64,000 bases of DNA from Isoetes taiwanensis (GCA_021234155.1 JAJEKV010000021.1:16011563-16075562), one strand, 5' to 3'; positions 11,942-22,994 are shown, counted from the stretch's first letter. The notes: generated from the letters alone by a model not told the origin. Translations and numbers: made by a program.

Positions 11942-12853
11942 TGTTTGGGGTCTGGGTTCGGGAACAACTGGAAGACAGCCCTCTGTGAGGACCCGTGGAT
12001 CTAACAGGAGAGTCCGGGGGACTATGTCACGCGGGATTTGCAAGAAGAGAAGAAAAAGAAGAAAACAGAACAAATGAGAGAAAGATAATAAGCTTCCTTG
12101 ATATCAATGATGAAAATACATGAGCTCTCGCAATAGAGAGAAGACTGAAAGGAGACAAGACTCAAAACTCATCTAAAAACTCATGTGCTAACTCTACTCA
12201 TATATATAGTACAATGGCCTTGGGCCCAATATAGACACTCTGACTGATCTCGGTGCCGACTCCTGGAAGGAGGCCTGATTTGCAGGAATGGGTAAAAGCA
12301 TGTTAGGGTGTCCCTTAAAAAGTATTATTTAGTGACTAAAAAGGTACCTAAAAAGGTAGCCAGGACTGGGTACTGGGTACCTGTATAATATCTCAATATA
12401 AGGTATGTTTTAGAACTTTTTATATATATATTGATCTCCGATAGCATTATCTTTATCTTAACTTTGAATATTACCATGTCCTTGACTTTTATTTTGGATT
12501 TTTGTATTAGTTTTAATGAAAAGAAAAATGAGAAAGTACCCAGTTCAGAAGTACCTAGTGTATGTACTTTTGCAGGTTCCAAAAGTGGTACACCCTAACA
12601 TGCTTTTACCCGAATGTTGGCGGTGCCTCTTGAAGTGCCTCGAATCACGCTGATGCTGACGCTGACGGTGACGGGCCGTCACTTGTCTGAGCGGCGCCTC
12701 TTGTTGACGGCCACAGGCTTTGACTGCGTGGTCTGCTGCTTGGTCTTCTGTGGAGCCTTTGATGGCTGACCCGTGGCTGACTGAGGATCCTTGAGCTTGA
12801 CCTGGTCTGTCGTATGCATGAATAGTCCTGTACCAGGAGGCACAGGACTAACA
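11942..12853 (-). mobile_element. Solo LTR of an LTR retrotransposon with 5-bp TSD
   Basis: The 912-bp insertion has TGTT...AACA ends and is flanked by TATAA at 11937-11941 and 12854-12858. The empty site survives in copy A of the surrounding duplication. On the minus strand it reads as an LTR, 5' TGTTAGTCC to CCAAACA 3', with a TATA-like CTATATATATGAG near 12210. No internal domain, PBS or PPT is present, which is the expected product of LTR-LTR recombination. A small TIR element (12290-12611) sits inside it. Superfamily (copia or gypsy) cannot be assigned. Confidence 0.85.
12290..12611. mobile_element. Non-autonomous TIR element nested in the solo LTR
   Basis: 322 bp bounded by a perfect 22-bp terminal inverted repeat beginning GGGTAAAAGCATGTTAGGGT. 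GAAT flanks both ends (12286-12289 and 12612-12615), giving a likely 4-bp TSD. The interior is AT-rich and non-coding. A 4-bp TSD that is not TTAA excludes piggyBac. Sola or Chapaev-type elements use 4-bp TSDs, but assignment by TIR alone is not possible. Confidence 0.8.
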
Positions 12854-13056
12854 TATAATTTTTAGTTCTAAAGGATGCAAGTATACAGTTGAACTAAGGC
12901 ATGAACATATTTCGTTTAAAGATTATGGAGAAGGTATGCCATCTTGGATTAGCTCGATCCATGTATAGAATGATAAGGCTATTGAGGGATTGACCGATGT
13001 AGTCTGATCTGCTAGTAAGTTGTTGCTTGGACTAGCTATTTCCGGGTTTTTAAGGA

Positions 13057-13674
13057 AAGGAAATTTTTGTGTTACCAAAAATAAAAAGTACATGTTTCAA
13101 TCTCCATAGAGGATTACTACATGAGAAAACTCAACATCTTCATCCTCTATGAACTGAAACTTATTTAATTGCTCACAAGCTGATAAGCATGAAGCACTAA
13201 AACTCTTACAACTAATCAAAGAGATGTTAGATAAATACAAATAGATACTGGAGGTATACAACTCTCCATAGAATTCGTTTACCTCAGAAAGCTAACCAAC
13301 TAAATGTTGAGGGAAGTGCTGCATTGTTAGGCTTTCAGAATGCAGTCAGCCTAAATTTGACTAGAGTTAGTACAAGCTTCGCCGCCAGACCCTCCCCTAA
13401 ATCTGTTGCATGACGTAGAAGTGTCTTCCTGCACAGAAATAATCCCCTAGCTCGGCATCTCCATCTGAAATGGCCAGCCAAGGATAGACCTCCAGGCCCA
13501 TTCATCTTTTGCAAGCGTCTTTCCATTTCTATCTTAAGAAAAGCAATAGCCATTCTAAAGAAACCAAGAAGTCTTCTAGCTGATTTACCTTATCACCTGT
13601 TGAATCTTACTGCTAGCAAGAGAGTGCATGCGAGAGAGAACCGCCACCTGTTTTTTAAAAAACCTGTGATTATA
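13057..13674. other. Non-coding flank of the copia element
   Basis: A 72-codon open frame on the minus strand (13335-13553) has balanced composition and could be an old exon, but I recognise no domain. The rest is AT-rich. The right end carries the 5-bp TSD TGAAC (13675-13679) of the copia insertion. Confidence 0.35.
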
Positions 13675-13679
13675 TGAAC

Positions 13680-13879
13680 TGTTAGCGAGGCTGCCTATTC
13701 TTAGGCAGCGTGCCTTTATAAAGAGTCAACGTAGCTACTTTTAGCTTTCACCCTTTTCCATAGAAAATACCTTTTATGGTATCTATATATTGTAACATGA
13801 TTCATTCAATACATGTGTCTTCTTTTGTAGTGCATACCTCTCTCACTTGTGTTTTCTTAGTAAACTAGCAAGTTCAACA
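13680..13879 (+). repeat. Copia 5' LTR
   Basis: 200 bp, TGTTAGCGAGG to AGTTCAACA. It holds a perfect 8-bp hairpin (GCTGCCTA-TTCT-TAGGCAGC) near its start and TATA-like sequences (TTTATAAA near 13715, CTATATATTG further on) that would serve as promoter. The gag ATG overlaps the last base of the LTR. Confidence 0.95.
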
Positions 13880-14519
13880 TGGTATCAGAGCTTGCATCTG
13901 GTTCTGGAGCGGTTGTGAATTTTCGAGGGCTCACTGGGACGAAAACTTTGTATGTTTTTTCTGGAGCTGGATATCCAGCCTGGAAGATCACGATGGAGCT
14001 CGTCCTGCAAAGCAAAAAGCTTTTTGGAATTGTGACCGGAAATAATCTTCCTCCGGTGCAGTTGGTTGATGCAATTACCGGTAATCTAGTTCAGAACGGT
14101 GCTGCATACGATGCTTGGGTTAAGGATGTAGATGACTGGAATGAAAAAGATCAAACAGCTCGAGCATTGATTCTCTATTCACTCAAAGAATCTATTTTAA
14201 TGGATGCTAAGGATTTTGTTACTTCTAGTGAAGTATGGAAGTATTTGAAAAAAACTTATATGAAGAAGACTATGCATGAAGTGCTTAGTCTCCGCAAGGA
14301 TCTTAATTACATCATTGCAGTATCGTTTGTGATTCGTTTGACGAACATGTGGATAAATTTAAAGCGCTTCTAGAAGCACTGTCCGCAGCTGGTGCTAGTA
14401 TTCCGCATGATCAACATGTTGTTCATTTTCTGGAATCCATGCCGGAAGAGCTTCAGACTCTTACGATAGTTCTAGCCAATAAAAAATCTATGACCTTAGA
14501 TCGGGCTGTGAATTTTTAA
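13879..14519 (+). pseudogene. Copia Gag (UBN2-type), frameshifted
   Basis: The first 150 codons show the copia Gag signature: FSGAGYPAWKITMEL, then WNEKDQTARALILYSL, then SEVWKYLKKTY. Near 14310-14330 the frame breaks. The following bases continue the family pattern in another frame (FDEHVDKFKALLEAL, ESMPEELQTL) up to a TAA at 14517-14519, after which a further frame change leads to the knuckle/protease segment. Gag forms the virus-like particle. The ATG at 13879 spans the LTR/PBS junction. Confidence 0.85.
13880..13895 (+). promoter_or_regulatory. Primer-binding site, initiator tRNA-Met type
   Basis: TGGTATCAGAGCTTGC immediately follows the LTR. TGGTATCAGAGC is the standard plant copia PBS, complementary to the 3' end of initiator methionine tRNA, and primes minus-strand DNA synthesis. 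Confidence 0.95.
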
Positions 14520-14551
14520 AAGATGGAGTACGAAAATTACAAAGGCAATCT

Positions 14552-15142
14552 ATGCAAGACGATCAAGCCTTAATTGTTGATAATAAGAAACGAGGCCGAG
14601 AAGATGAAAAGGCTCTTGTTACTGATACTAGGCGGAGTCGTGGCCGTGGCCACAGCCGAGGCCATGGTGGTGGTAACCAGCAGTTGGCTAGACTTGAGCA
14701 ACCTAAACCAAAGACTGTTTGTGCCTTTTGTAAAAAGCCAAATCATGTGAAAAGCGGGTGTTATTACAAATGTTTTGTGAATGAGCATAAAGCTTTACTT
14801 CAGGCAATTCGAGATGGACCTCCTATTCGAGATGAACATGCTAGTATTGCATATGATGAAGCTTCTGAAGCTGCTTTCTCTATAGGGACCGTTGTTTCCA
14901 TGATTGTTGATTCAGGTGCCACACAACATATGACATTCCATAAGCACTGGTTAAGAATTATCGCCCACTTTCAGTTCAAAAGCTTGTATTTCTTGGTGAT
15001 AACACAAGTCATGAGGTCAAAGGCATTGGAGATCTTCATATTGATACTCCTAATGGGATACAAGTCTTGCTTGGTATTTTACATGTTCCTGGTTTGCGCC
15101 GCAATCTTGTTTCAGTCTCTAGGCTTGCAGATCTTGGCTTGA
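14552..15142 (+). pseudogene. Copia Gag zinc knuckle and protease
   Basis: An Arg/Gly-rich stretch is followed by an intact CX2CX4HX4C knuckle (CAFCKKPNHVKSGC, residues 57-70) and the copia protease active site IVDSGATQHMT (catalytic Asp near residue 120). After about residue 135 the frame is wrong: the family-like continuation (LVFLGDNTSHEVKG, then HVPGLRRNLVSVSRLA) is read in the frame open from 15067. One small indel near 14960 explains this. Confidence 0.85.
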
Positions 15143-16683
15143 TCATTCAGTTTGATAGACGGTGGTGTAAATTTATTCAAGATGGATGTGTACTTGGAGT
15201 TGCCCCGCGAGAAGGTCATCTCTATGAGTTTAGGTTGACCGATAATTTTGTGAATCTTATGACTGCCAGTGGAGATGAATCGAGTACATTGTGGCATCGT
15301 CGTTTTGCACATGTGAACTTCCAATATTTATTGGACATGGCCTTTGATAGAATCGTGGATGGTCTATCATTGAGTAGCACTGTATCTATGGGTGTATGTG
15401 AGGCATGTGCTATTGGAAAGCAACATCGCCGTCCTTTCAATGTGAAAGGCAAACGTGCAACATAGCTTTTGGAGCTTGTGCATGCTGATATATGTGGCCC
15501 ACTATCTTATGCTTTGAGTGGTGCACGATATTTCGTCTTATTTGTGGATGATTTTTCTCGTAGAGCTTGTATGTATTTTATCTCTACGAAGTCCCAAGTT
15601 TTCACCAAATTTCAAGTGTTTAAACATATGGTGGAGACTCAGACTGGTAAAGTGATCCAGAGATTACGTACTAACAATGGTGGAGAATTTACTTCTGCTC
15701 AATTCAAGTGTTTTTGTGAAGAGCACGGTATAGTTCGTGAGCATACCATTCCTTATTCTCCTCAACAAAATGGTGTTGCTGAGTGCAAGAATCGTACGAT
15801 AATCAATGTTGTTCGATGTATGCTTATTCATGTTGGTTTGGATAAGTCATTTTGGGCAGAAGCTGTGGCTACTGCTGTTTATGTACAAAATTGAATGGTA
15901 AACTCTTCTCTAAAAGGCGTAACTCTTTTGCAATTATGGTCAGGAGTAAAACCAAATGTTTAAAATTTGCGAGTTTTTGGTTGTTTAGCCTATATTCATA
16001 TTCCAAAAGAGAAGAAAAAGAAGCTTGACCCAGTCGGCCTCAAAGCCATCTTCGTAGGCTATGCTGTCGAGGCACAGGGATACCGATTTTATGATATTGC
16101 TACGCGAAGAGTCATTACTAGTCGTGATGCAGTTTTTGATGAGTCTACTATGGCTAACATGATTACTTCTCGTCATGACCCTAATGCTATTCTTCGTGAT
16201 TTTCAGCTACTTGATAGTGAATTAAATCCTAATGTGGATGCTGTAAATCCTAATGTGGATAATGGGTTTTTACATCCTCATGTTGAAAATGGGCTTGTAA
16301 ATCCTGAAGTGGAAGATGATTTTGTACAGGAGTTTGATTTATATGATGGTGCTGATGAGGATCATCATGGTCTATTTGATGTAGAACTTGAGGTTCTTGA
16401 TGATGAGACTCCAATACGACGGCAATGGAAGCCTACCAAACGGATCTTGGAATACCATGCTGCTTTAGCTACTAGTGCAGATCCAGTTACAGTAAAAGAG
16501 GCTATGTCTTCGCCACAAGCTGAGAATTGGCGCATGGCCATGGAAGCAGAGTTTGAATCTCTTATCAACAAAGGTACTTGGGAGCTTGTTGAAATTCCTA
16601 AAGGACGAAAGCCAATTAAATGTAAATGGATCTTTCGCTCGAAGTACAAAGCAGATGGCTCGTTCGAATATGTAGCATTATAA
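15067..16683 (+). pseudogene. Copia integrase and RT N-terminus, three in-frame stops
   Basis: One frame runs through with stops at 15463 (TAG), 15892 (TGA) and 15961 (TAA), each one substitution from the expected codon. The zinc-binding part (LWHRRFAHVN, then CEACAIGK) precedes the integrase core: HADICGP, RTNNGGEF, and NGVAE 35 residues later. In a DD35E integrase the second acid is Asp in RxDNGGEF; here it is Asn. Then come VFGCLAYIHIP, an acidic linker, and the RT start (ENWRMAMEAEFESL, KGTWELVEIPKGR, KCKWIFRSKYKADGSFE). At 16668 the copia frame stops abruptly in foreign sequence. Confidence 0.88.
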
Positions 16684-17535
16684 CAGGGGGTTTTTTTGTG
16701 TTTTTGTACTGTTTTCTCTAAGGTTTTCATAAGATTTAGTGGTCGTATTCATCCAGGTGTACTAAATAGTATTTCTAGAGTGCACCCTTTTGTTAGCCGT
16801 TGATTTTAGAAAAGGGGGCAAATCCTGTGGTGAATATCCTCCCATTAGTTTTAGGGTTTTTTTAGGGTTGTGTGGATTAGTGTCTGGTCTGGTTATTTTT
16901 TTAGGGTTGCTGGAAAAGAGGGGAAAAGCTTTGAGGTAGAAGTCTGCCAGAATTGAAGCCATATCCAAAGCTTAATACTCCTATTTACAGGTACTCTTAG
17001 GTTTCGCTTCTATATCATTTTGATCGTTGCTTCAAAATGGCGATGGTGGAAATAGGCAGTAGCAGTTTATCTGGTACCATACAGGCCCCTACCATCCCGG
17101 CAGATGATCAGTGCATTCACAGGTTCAAAAATCCTAATTTTAGGGTCTGACTCTGAACGTGAATAAAAGACCCTGCAGTTCCCTACATCTGAGTTCCCTG
17201 CAGTTTCCATCTGTTCAAACACGGCAGTGTCTTTCTGATAATTCCGGCAGATCCGATAGCGTCTCACCCTAAAGAATTTTCAGGGTTCTTCGATTTTTTT
17301 AGGCTTCAAGCCCATTTGCTGAAATTTTTTGACGTGACATGATCCTGATCTGTTGGCTATTCCATGCGAAATGGTCCAGTATGCTGTAGAACTAGAATCC
17401 CCTTCTGTCGATCCCATTCTTCATCCCCTTTTTTTGATCTGCGTATAACCATTTTTTTGCATTCCCTACATGTATATCCTGATCTGTTGGCTATTCCAGA
17501 TGGTCCAGTATGCTGTAGAACTAGAATCCCCTTCT
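16669..17535. other. Foreign sequence replacing the copia RT core
   Basis: Begins with a repeat (ATGTAGCATTATAACAGGGG) also present near 31914 and 37628 and partly at 29993. It ends with two direct copies of a 55-65 bp stretch (TGATCTGTTGGCTATTCCA ... AGAATCCCCTTCTG) at about 17348 and 17480. No gene recognised. About 1.4 kb of copia coding sequence that should lie here is missing, so this is a replacement and not a simple insertion. Confidence 0.55.
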
Positions 17536-18105
17536 GGGTGTAAATATGGTAATGCTACCCAAAAAAACGCGAAAGCACTTAGCACTTAAAGCACTTGGTC
17601 ACAAGCCGCGGCCAAAAGTCATGCCAGAAATGCTTCCCCACGTACTTTGTTCTCGGCTAAGTTAGATTAATAATTATCACCTCGATACTCTCAATCTTTG
17701 CATTTTGATGCCGTGTAATGTCAATTTTTTTTTTGAGATACATTACATGGCGGTTTAGATGTTGGATTGGTTTCAATAGAGTATGGAGAAAGTTAGAGAA
17801 AAATAACAAACAAAGAAGACTGGTTGTCTGTTCAAAAAAGAAGTAATGGAATTGCAAGGATAAAACTAAGAAGTAATGGAATTGCATGAATAGTATTAAG
17901 ATTGTTTTAATACTGAGAGACGGAATTGCAAGAATGTATTAAGATTGCTTTGATACAAAAGGATCTCAAAACTCTGATTAACAAAGCTTGATCAATAATG
18001 TAAATGACGAAATGTGAATGCACGCAAGACTACTCACAACAATATAGAACAACAATGATCATATAAAAGACAATGTTAACCCACTATTAGTGAAAATTGA
18101 CCAAC

Positions 18106-18620
18106 GTTGAGAGGTCATTTCTCCCGCATCCAAGCTCAGATTTGATTGATTTAAACTGCAAGAGAAAGGCCATAGTGTCTACTTTTAGATGCAGGTAAAA
18201 TCATCAAAAATTATTCATTAAAACTCAAGATATCAAATTCTGAGTTTTGGTATATTTCTGTGACAAAAAATCAGAACACAGAACAAAAAAATCAGAACTT
18301 TGAGTGACTGTTTCTCACTCCTCATAGCTCAGATTTGAGTGATTTAAATTGCAAGAGAAAGTGCTAAGTGTCTAGTTTTAAATGCATGTGAGATCACTCA
18401 AAACCGATCAGCACCACTCAAGATATTAAAGTCTGAATTTTGTATATTCTTGTGACATCAATTTCTGCACCCACTGTAACAGAAAATCAGCCAAGTTTGA
18501 GAGGCTATTTCTCACTCCTCAGAGATCGGATTTGTGTGATTTTGATTGCAAAAGAAAGAGACCGAAGTATACTTCTAGATCAAAATGAAATCGCTCCAAA
18601 TAGATTGGTAGAACTCAAGA
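18106..18620. repeat. Three diverged tandem repeats of about 195 bp
   Basis: Units start near 18106, 18299 and 18495. Each has a GAGAGG/GAGTGA start, TTTCTC-C-C, then GCTCAGATTTG-TGATTT, a CAAGAGAAAG-like stretch and a CTCAAGATAT block. They are clearly related but substituted. They lie inside the TIR element and show no coding sense. Confidence 0.75.
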
Positions 18621-19183
18621 TATCAATGTCTGGGTGCTCGTCAATTTTCCCATTTGGGGAAAAAAAAATAACGTAGATCTAGGATACAACATTAGAGATG
18701 CATAATACATTGAAAGAATGGAACAAAAATACTCTTAAGAAAAACAAAGAGTAATCAGATTGTCTCTTCTCACTTGATTTGAATCCTAAAAAGCTTCTTC
18801 CGGTTAAATGGATGCTTTCAAGAGAGCTGCCCACAATTCAATCTCCAATGCAACAGAGATTGAATTATCAATCTAAATCAAATTGCAATAAAATATTGTT
18901 AATTCACCTATGATTTCTATGTCGATTTGAACTCTAATTTGTGTTCTTATACTGCATTGAAAAAGAGAAACTCCATCAATCTTGTCCCGCCAATGGAGTT
19001 CCCGCCAATGGAGTTCCCGCCCTTGAAGATCCTCGTCAGCGATCCTTACCATTTCGGAGATCTCCCACCGCGGGATCATCCATCTCATCGATCCTTACCT
19101 CCACGGAATGATCCATCCTATTTCTGGAGTAACAACCCCCCGAGGTTGTTGAATGAAAAAGCACTCGAGGGTAAAGCACCTAA

Positions 19184-20491
19184 GGCCCTTTTTCCACGAC
19201 ACTCATGTCTTAAATTTATTAAGATGTGATTGGGCCACGTAGGCATATACGACACCTTAGTTTTTCCACTGAGACTTTTAAGACATGTCTTATATGCATG
19301 CCGTACAACTCTGAAGTCCCATTTTCTTCCGGGGGAATTCCCCCGCCAGAAAATAAGACATCAAAAGATGTCCAATCAGAGCCCTTCTGCGCCGAAATTT
19401 TAGCATGTCGCAAAAAAAAAGGAGGAATAGAAGCATCGCCGGACTGGAATCGCCGGACTGGAATCGCAGGTGGGAGTTGATTTGTTGCATGTCGCCACAG
19501 GTAGGAATTTGCTGCAAGTTGATTTGTTTGGTCGATTTGGCTGTGGTCGATCTAGTCTATTTCGTTCCCTGTTACGGTGAAATACAAAGAATGGAGCTAG
19601 AAATTTTGCATCACAATCTGTTTCTTCCCAGACGGCTATGTCATTTATTTCTTCCCATCTCAGCGATGGCGCTAAACTCAGTGGCAGGTCTTCTCACTCT
19701 GAAATTTGTAGGATTTGGGCAGTTGTTTGCTGATTATTGGCCTGAAACAAAGGTTTGGAGCTATGAATCGTGATTGCTAAGTTATCTAGTACAGACAAGG
19801 AAGGATAACAGGTATTACAGACGAGGAAGGAAGCTATGATAAACAAAGATGTATTTCATCTTTGCTAGATATGTTGCCTTTTAAATGCCCCCTTCGGATG
19901 TAGCATATGCATCTTAAAAAAGGGACGGATTGATACATTGAATTTTTGCAGCTGAAATACCGAGAAGAACAGCTAAAGGGAATTAGGAGTGAGTAACTGT
20001 GGGATTCTCCATGAGAATGCATCCCGATTCCAGAAAATTTGCCCAAAATCGTCAAGAAGAAATGCATATTCCTCAATTTTGTTTGTCGTGACTAGTTTTG
20101 GTGTTTAGCAAAAAAGGGGTTTTCAGCTGTACACACATGGATCCTCTGCTATGTATCAGAAGTGCAGAAGTGCTTATCTCTGGCTCTAGATAAATGCAAG
20201 CTCTAGATATGCTTGCTAGATATGCTTGCAACAGGTATCAGGTATGAAGAATTGTGAAATTGCGGAATGAGTGAAATTGTGCCTCTTTTGTGAGAAATTT
20301 TCAAACGGAGAGATTGTGAGTAGTGGAAAGGCAAATTTATGAGACATGTCTTATATTATAAGACACCTCTTATAATGAAGCCATGGAAATCTAATTTTTT
20401 TAAGACACGTCACAAGAATGACGTGGCACCTCAAATGCTGTCTTATAATTATAAGACAGCCGTATTTTAAGACAACCGTGGAAAAAGGGCC
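19184..20491. mobile_element. PIF/Harbinger-type non-autonomous element, TSD TAA
   Basis: 1308 bp bounded by GGCCCTTTTTCCACG and its exact inverse complement, flanked by TAA on both sides (19181-19183, 20492-20494). A TAA/TTA target and GGSCC-like ends are the Harbinger/Tourist pattern. Near both ends are inverted AAGACATGTCTTA-type blocks. A stretch near 19335 (CCGGGGGAATTCCCCCGCC) recurs in altered form in the MITE at 26915. No transposase frame seen. Confidence 0.85.
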
Positions 20492-20557
20492 TAAAGCACT
20501 TAAAGCACTTGTCCGGATAGTGCTTTTTGGGTAGCATTACCATATTTACACCCTTCT

Positions 20558-20986
20558 GTATCAACAAGTGGTTGCTGTTTCTTTTTAGGAAATCTCTGGT
20601 GTCTTGGATGAATAAGAAGCAATGATGTGTTTCACTTTCTACTACTGAAGCAGAATATGTTGCTGCATCTTTGGCGAGCCGCGAACTTGTTTGGTTGCGA
20701 CACTTGTTAGAATGCTTAAGACAAGTTCAAGATGGACCGAGTATACTTATGTGTGATAATCAAAGTGCTATAGCTTTATCAAAAGACGAAGTTCTGCATT
20801 CCAAATCCAAGCACACCGAGTTACATTATCATTATGTTAAGCTTGAAGTTGCAGAGCGCGTACTTAAGTTGGAATATTGTCCAACTACAGCTATGGTTGC
20901 ACATTTTCACTAAGCCTCTAGGTGAAAAGAGACATCAAGACAATGTTAAAGCTCTTGGTGTCCTTGAGAATAAGCATAGATATTAG
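20558..20986 (+). pseudogene. Copia RNase H and pol C-terminus
   Basis: Resumes the interrupted copia: STSGCCFFLG, then WMNKKQ, an in-frame TGA, then LSTTEAEYVAAS (the RNase H Glu region) and CDNQSAIALSK (its Asp), ending FTKPLGEKRHQDNVKALGV and a TAG at 20984-20986. Frame changes occur near 20610 and 20900. RNase H degrades the RNA template during reverse transcription. Confidence 0.88.
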
Positions 20987-21152
20987 AAGATTGTAGCACC
21001 CGGGTTTTTTCCTTTGTGACCACCAAAGGTTTATTTCATCCGAATGCGAGACCAAATTTGCAGGTGGGGAGATTATCTATGAGTTGCAATATTTGGTCTT
21101 CTTTCTTAGACACAATATTTTTCTATATCTTATTTGGTGAAAGGCTAAAGAC

Positions 21153-21362
21153 ACAGGTGGGGTGTTAGCGAGGCTGCCTATTCTTAGGCAGCGTGCCTTT
21201 ATAAAAAGGCAATGTAGCTACTTTTAGCTTTCACCTTTTTCCATAGAAAATACCTTTTATGGTATCTATATATTGTAACATGATTCATTCAATACATGTG
21301 TCTTCTTTTGTGGTGCATACCTCTCTCACTTGTGTTTTCTTAGTAAACTAGCAAGTTCAACA
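21153..21362 (+). repeat. Copia polypurine tract and 3' LTR
   Basis: AGGTGGGG-like purine tract up to 21162, then the 200-bp LTR 21163-21362, nearly identical to the 5' LTR (about five differences, three of them clustered just after TTTATAAA). TGAAC follows at 21363-21367. Confidence 0.95.
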
Positions 21363-21367
21363 TGAAC

Positions 21368-22915
21368 TACAAACAGATCTTAACACTTGAAGACCCTTTT
21401 CTCGTTGCCCTGCATTTCTTCACGTCACCTTATAGGCATCTGCGCCATTTCAGCGTGATCATCTAAATTTGCATAGAGATAACAAAACAAATTCACAGGC
21501 TGGCTCAGCGTTATATCTAGGGCTGCTGTAAATCTATCTTTTTCACCTGCCAAGCTATGAAGGGATCATAATGCTTGACGCATTAAAGCGAAGAACCCGC
21601 TTAGTGTAATCGCTTTACCAAAGCTTGAGAAATCGCCATGAGGATCTTCAAGAAACTAAGAAGCCAGCAATTTCATAGAAAAATAAGATCTTTTAGAACA
21701 AGCAAGTGGAGTCCTGACTAGCATCGAAGAAGCACCAAGAATGAGATCTGATGATCTGCTGCAATGCCGAACTAGAAGAGAGAAGGGATGGCCGCCCTAG
21801 CCACACAGAGGCACCGCCACCGCCATCCTCGTTGTTGCAATCTTAGATTTCCTCTTTGACACGAATTTTGCCACCCACTACATGTTTTCCATCATAGAGG
21901 CAAGGGGAAATTTCATGTATTTGTTTGTAGGTATTCTTATATATATTTTTTATCTAAGGGGGAGAAATTTATTATACACGGACTTGAGGTGTATATTCCT
22001 TGGCCCTTGATGTGCCATATTCTATAGAAATGTGTTGAGACTCAATGATTTCAAGTGAGCAATAAGGAGGGAGCAATGAGGAATAATTACACCTTTGTGC
22101 TTAACACTCTGGGTGGACATAGTTTATGGTTGGGAACTTGCACGAGTGGCATTGGTCGCAAACGTCAGTTTCTAGCAAGAAAACTCTGGACACATATGCG
22201 GCTACAAAATGTGAACCCATCAGAAGACAAAAATTTTCTTATCAAGTCCATCATAGTTGTTCCCATTAGCTTCTGGAATTTCTGATAAACCTAGAAGTTC
22301 CTTAAAAAGGTCTACAAGGTAACCTTAAGGAAATTTCACTTTTCATTAGATAACATACTCATAAGAGACTTGTATTGAAGCCACAACTTTGCAATGTAAA
22401 AGAGTTTTGCATTATTCTTGTAGAATACTATATAATTATGTGTACGTAATCAATGTCTAATCAATGGCCTAGGACATGCTGCTCTATGTGCTATGATCTG
22501 GACCATTTGCTTGAGAAGTTGAAGGAAAAGAGAAAAGTATAACGACCTTTTAAGTCTAATTTTCCAAATATGGCGTTAAAAAGTGTTGAAAGTGCTTGAT
22601 GTTGGGTAAGTCACAATGACCAAGAGGTTTTCCAGGCTTTTGCTTCTTGTGAGTTATAATGGATGAATGGGGCTCTAGTAATGCCTTTGATGGGACAAGA
22701 TATCGGGGTAGCAGTATGCGCATATAAGATGGATCGTGGTTATGAATAAATTTCTTTTTCTAGTTGGCTACATAAAAAAAGTGATTCCCTTCAGCGCAGA
22801 GTTAAAAAATGATCACTAGCAATAAAGCATCGGAAACTTATATAGCAATTACTGCCAAGAAGTATTGTAGGAGGAAAAAGAAACTCGCTAATTTGCTGGT
22901 CTATTCAATCATTAT
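21368..22915. other. Non-coding right flank of the copia
   Basis: AT-rich. A short GC-richer patch near 21790-21840 (repeated CCGCC) and a 76-codon frame at 22055-22285 were looked at, but neither resembles a known protein. No terminal repeats seen. Confidence 0.35.
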
Positions 22916-22994
22916 GACTACAAAAGAAATTTATCAGCGGCGGCCTTTGCGCCCCGCCAGGGGGGGTTTTTAATCCAGGAGGCGATAATCCGCT

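Larger units (their letters stand above)
11002..13056. repeat. Segmental duplication, copy B (interrupted by a solo LTR)
   Basis: Matches copy A (8231-9376) on both sides of an insertion at 11942-12853. Removing the insertion and one TSD leaves about 1138 bp against 1146 bp in copy A, so the two are collinear. The duplication is therefore older than the insertion. Confidence 0.85.
17536..20553. mobile_element. 3-kb non-autonomous TIR element inside the copia
   Basis: A perfect 30-bp terminal inverted repeat begins GGGTGTAAATATGGTAATGC. TTCT flanks both ends (17532-17535, 20554-20557), a probable 4-bp TSD. Next to the TIRs are several AAGCACTT repeats. No transposase is recognisable. The element holds three tandem 195-bp repeats and a Harbinger-type insertion (19184-20491), so its own length is about 1.7 kb. 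Confidence 0.85.
13680..21362 (+). mobile_element. Ty1/copia retrotransposon, nearly full length but dead, with nested insertions
   Basis: Two 200-bp LTRs, TSD TGAAC on both sides (13675-13679, 21363-21367), a PBS directly after the 5' LTR and a purine tract (AGGTGGGG) directly before the 3' LTR. The order gag, protease, integrase, RT, RNase H is that of Ty1/copia. The LTRs differ at about 5 of 200 positions by eye (mostly transitions), so the insertion is moderately young. The RT core is missing: sequence between 16669 and about 20557 is foreign and includes a 3-kb TIR element. Several in-frame stops and frameshifts affect gag and pol. Confidence 0.95.

Noticed and set aside
16840-16915. TTTTAGGG words resembling plant telomere repeats
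   Set aside because: Only three scattered TTTAGGG-like words separated by unrelated sequence; no tandem array.
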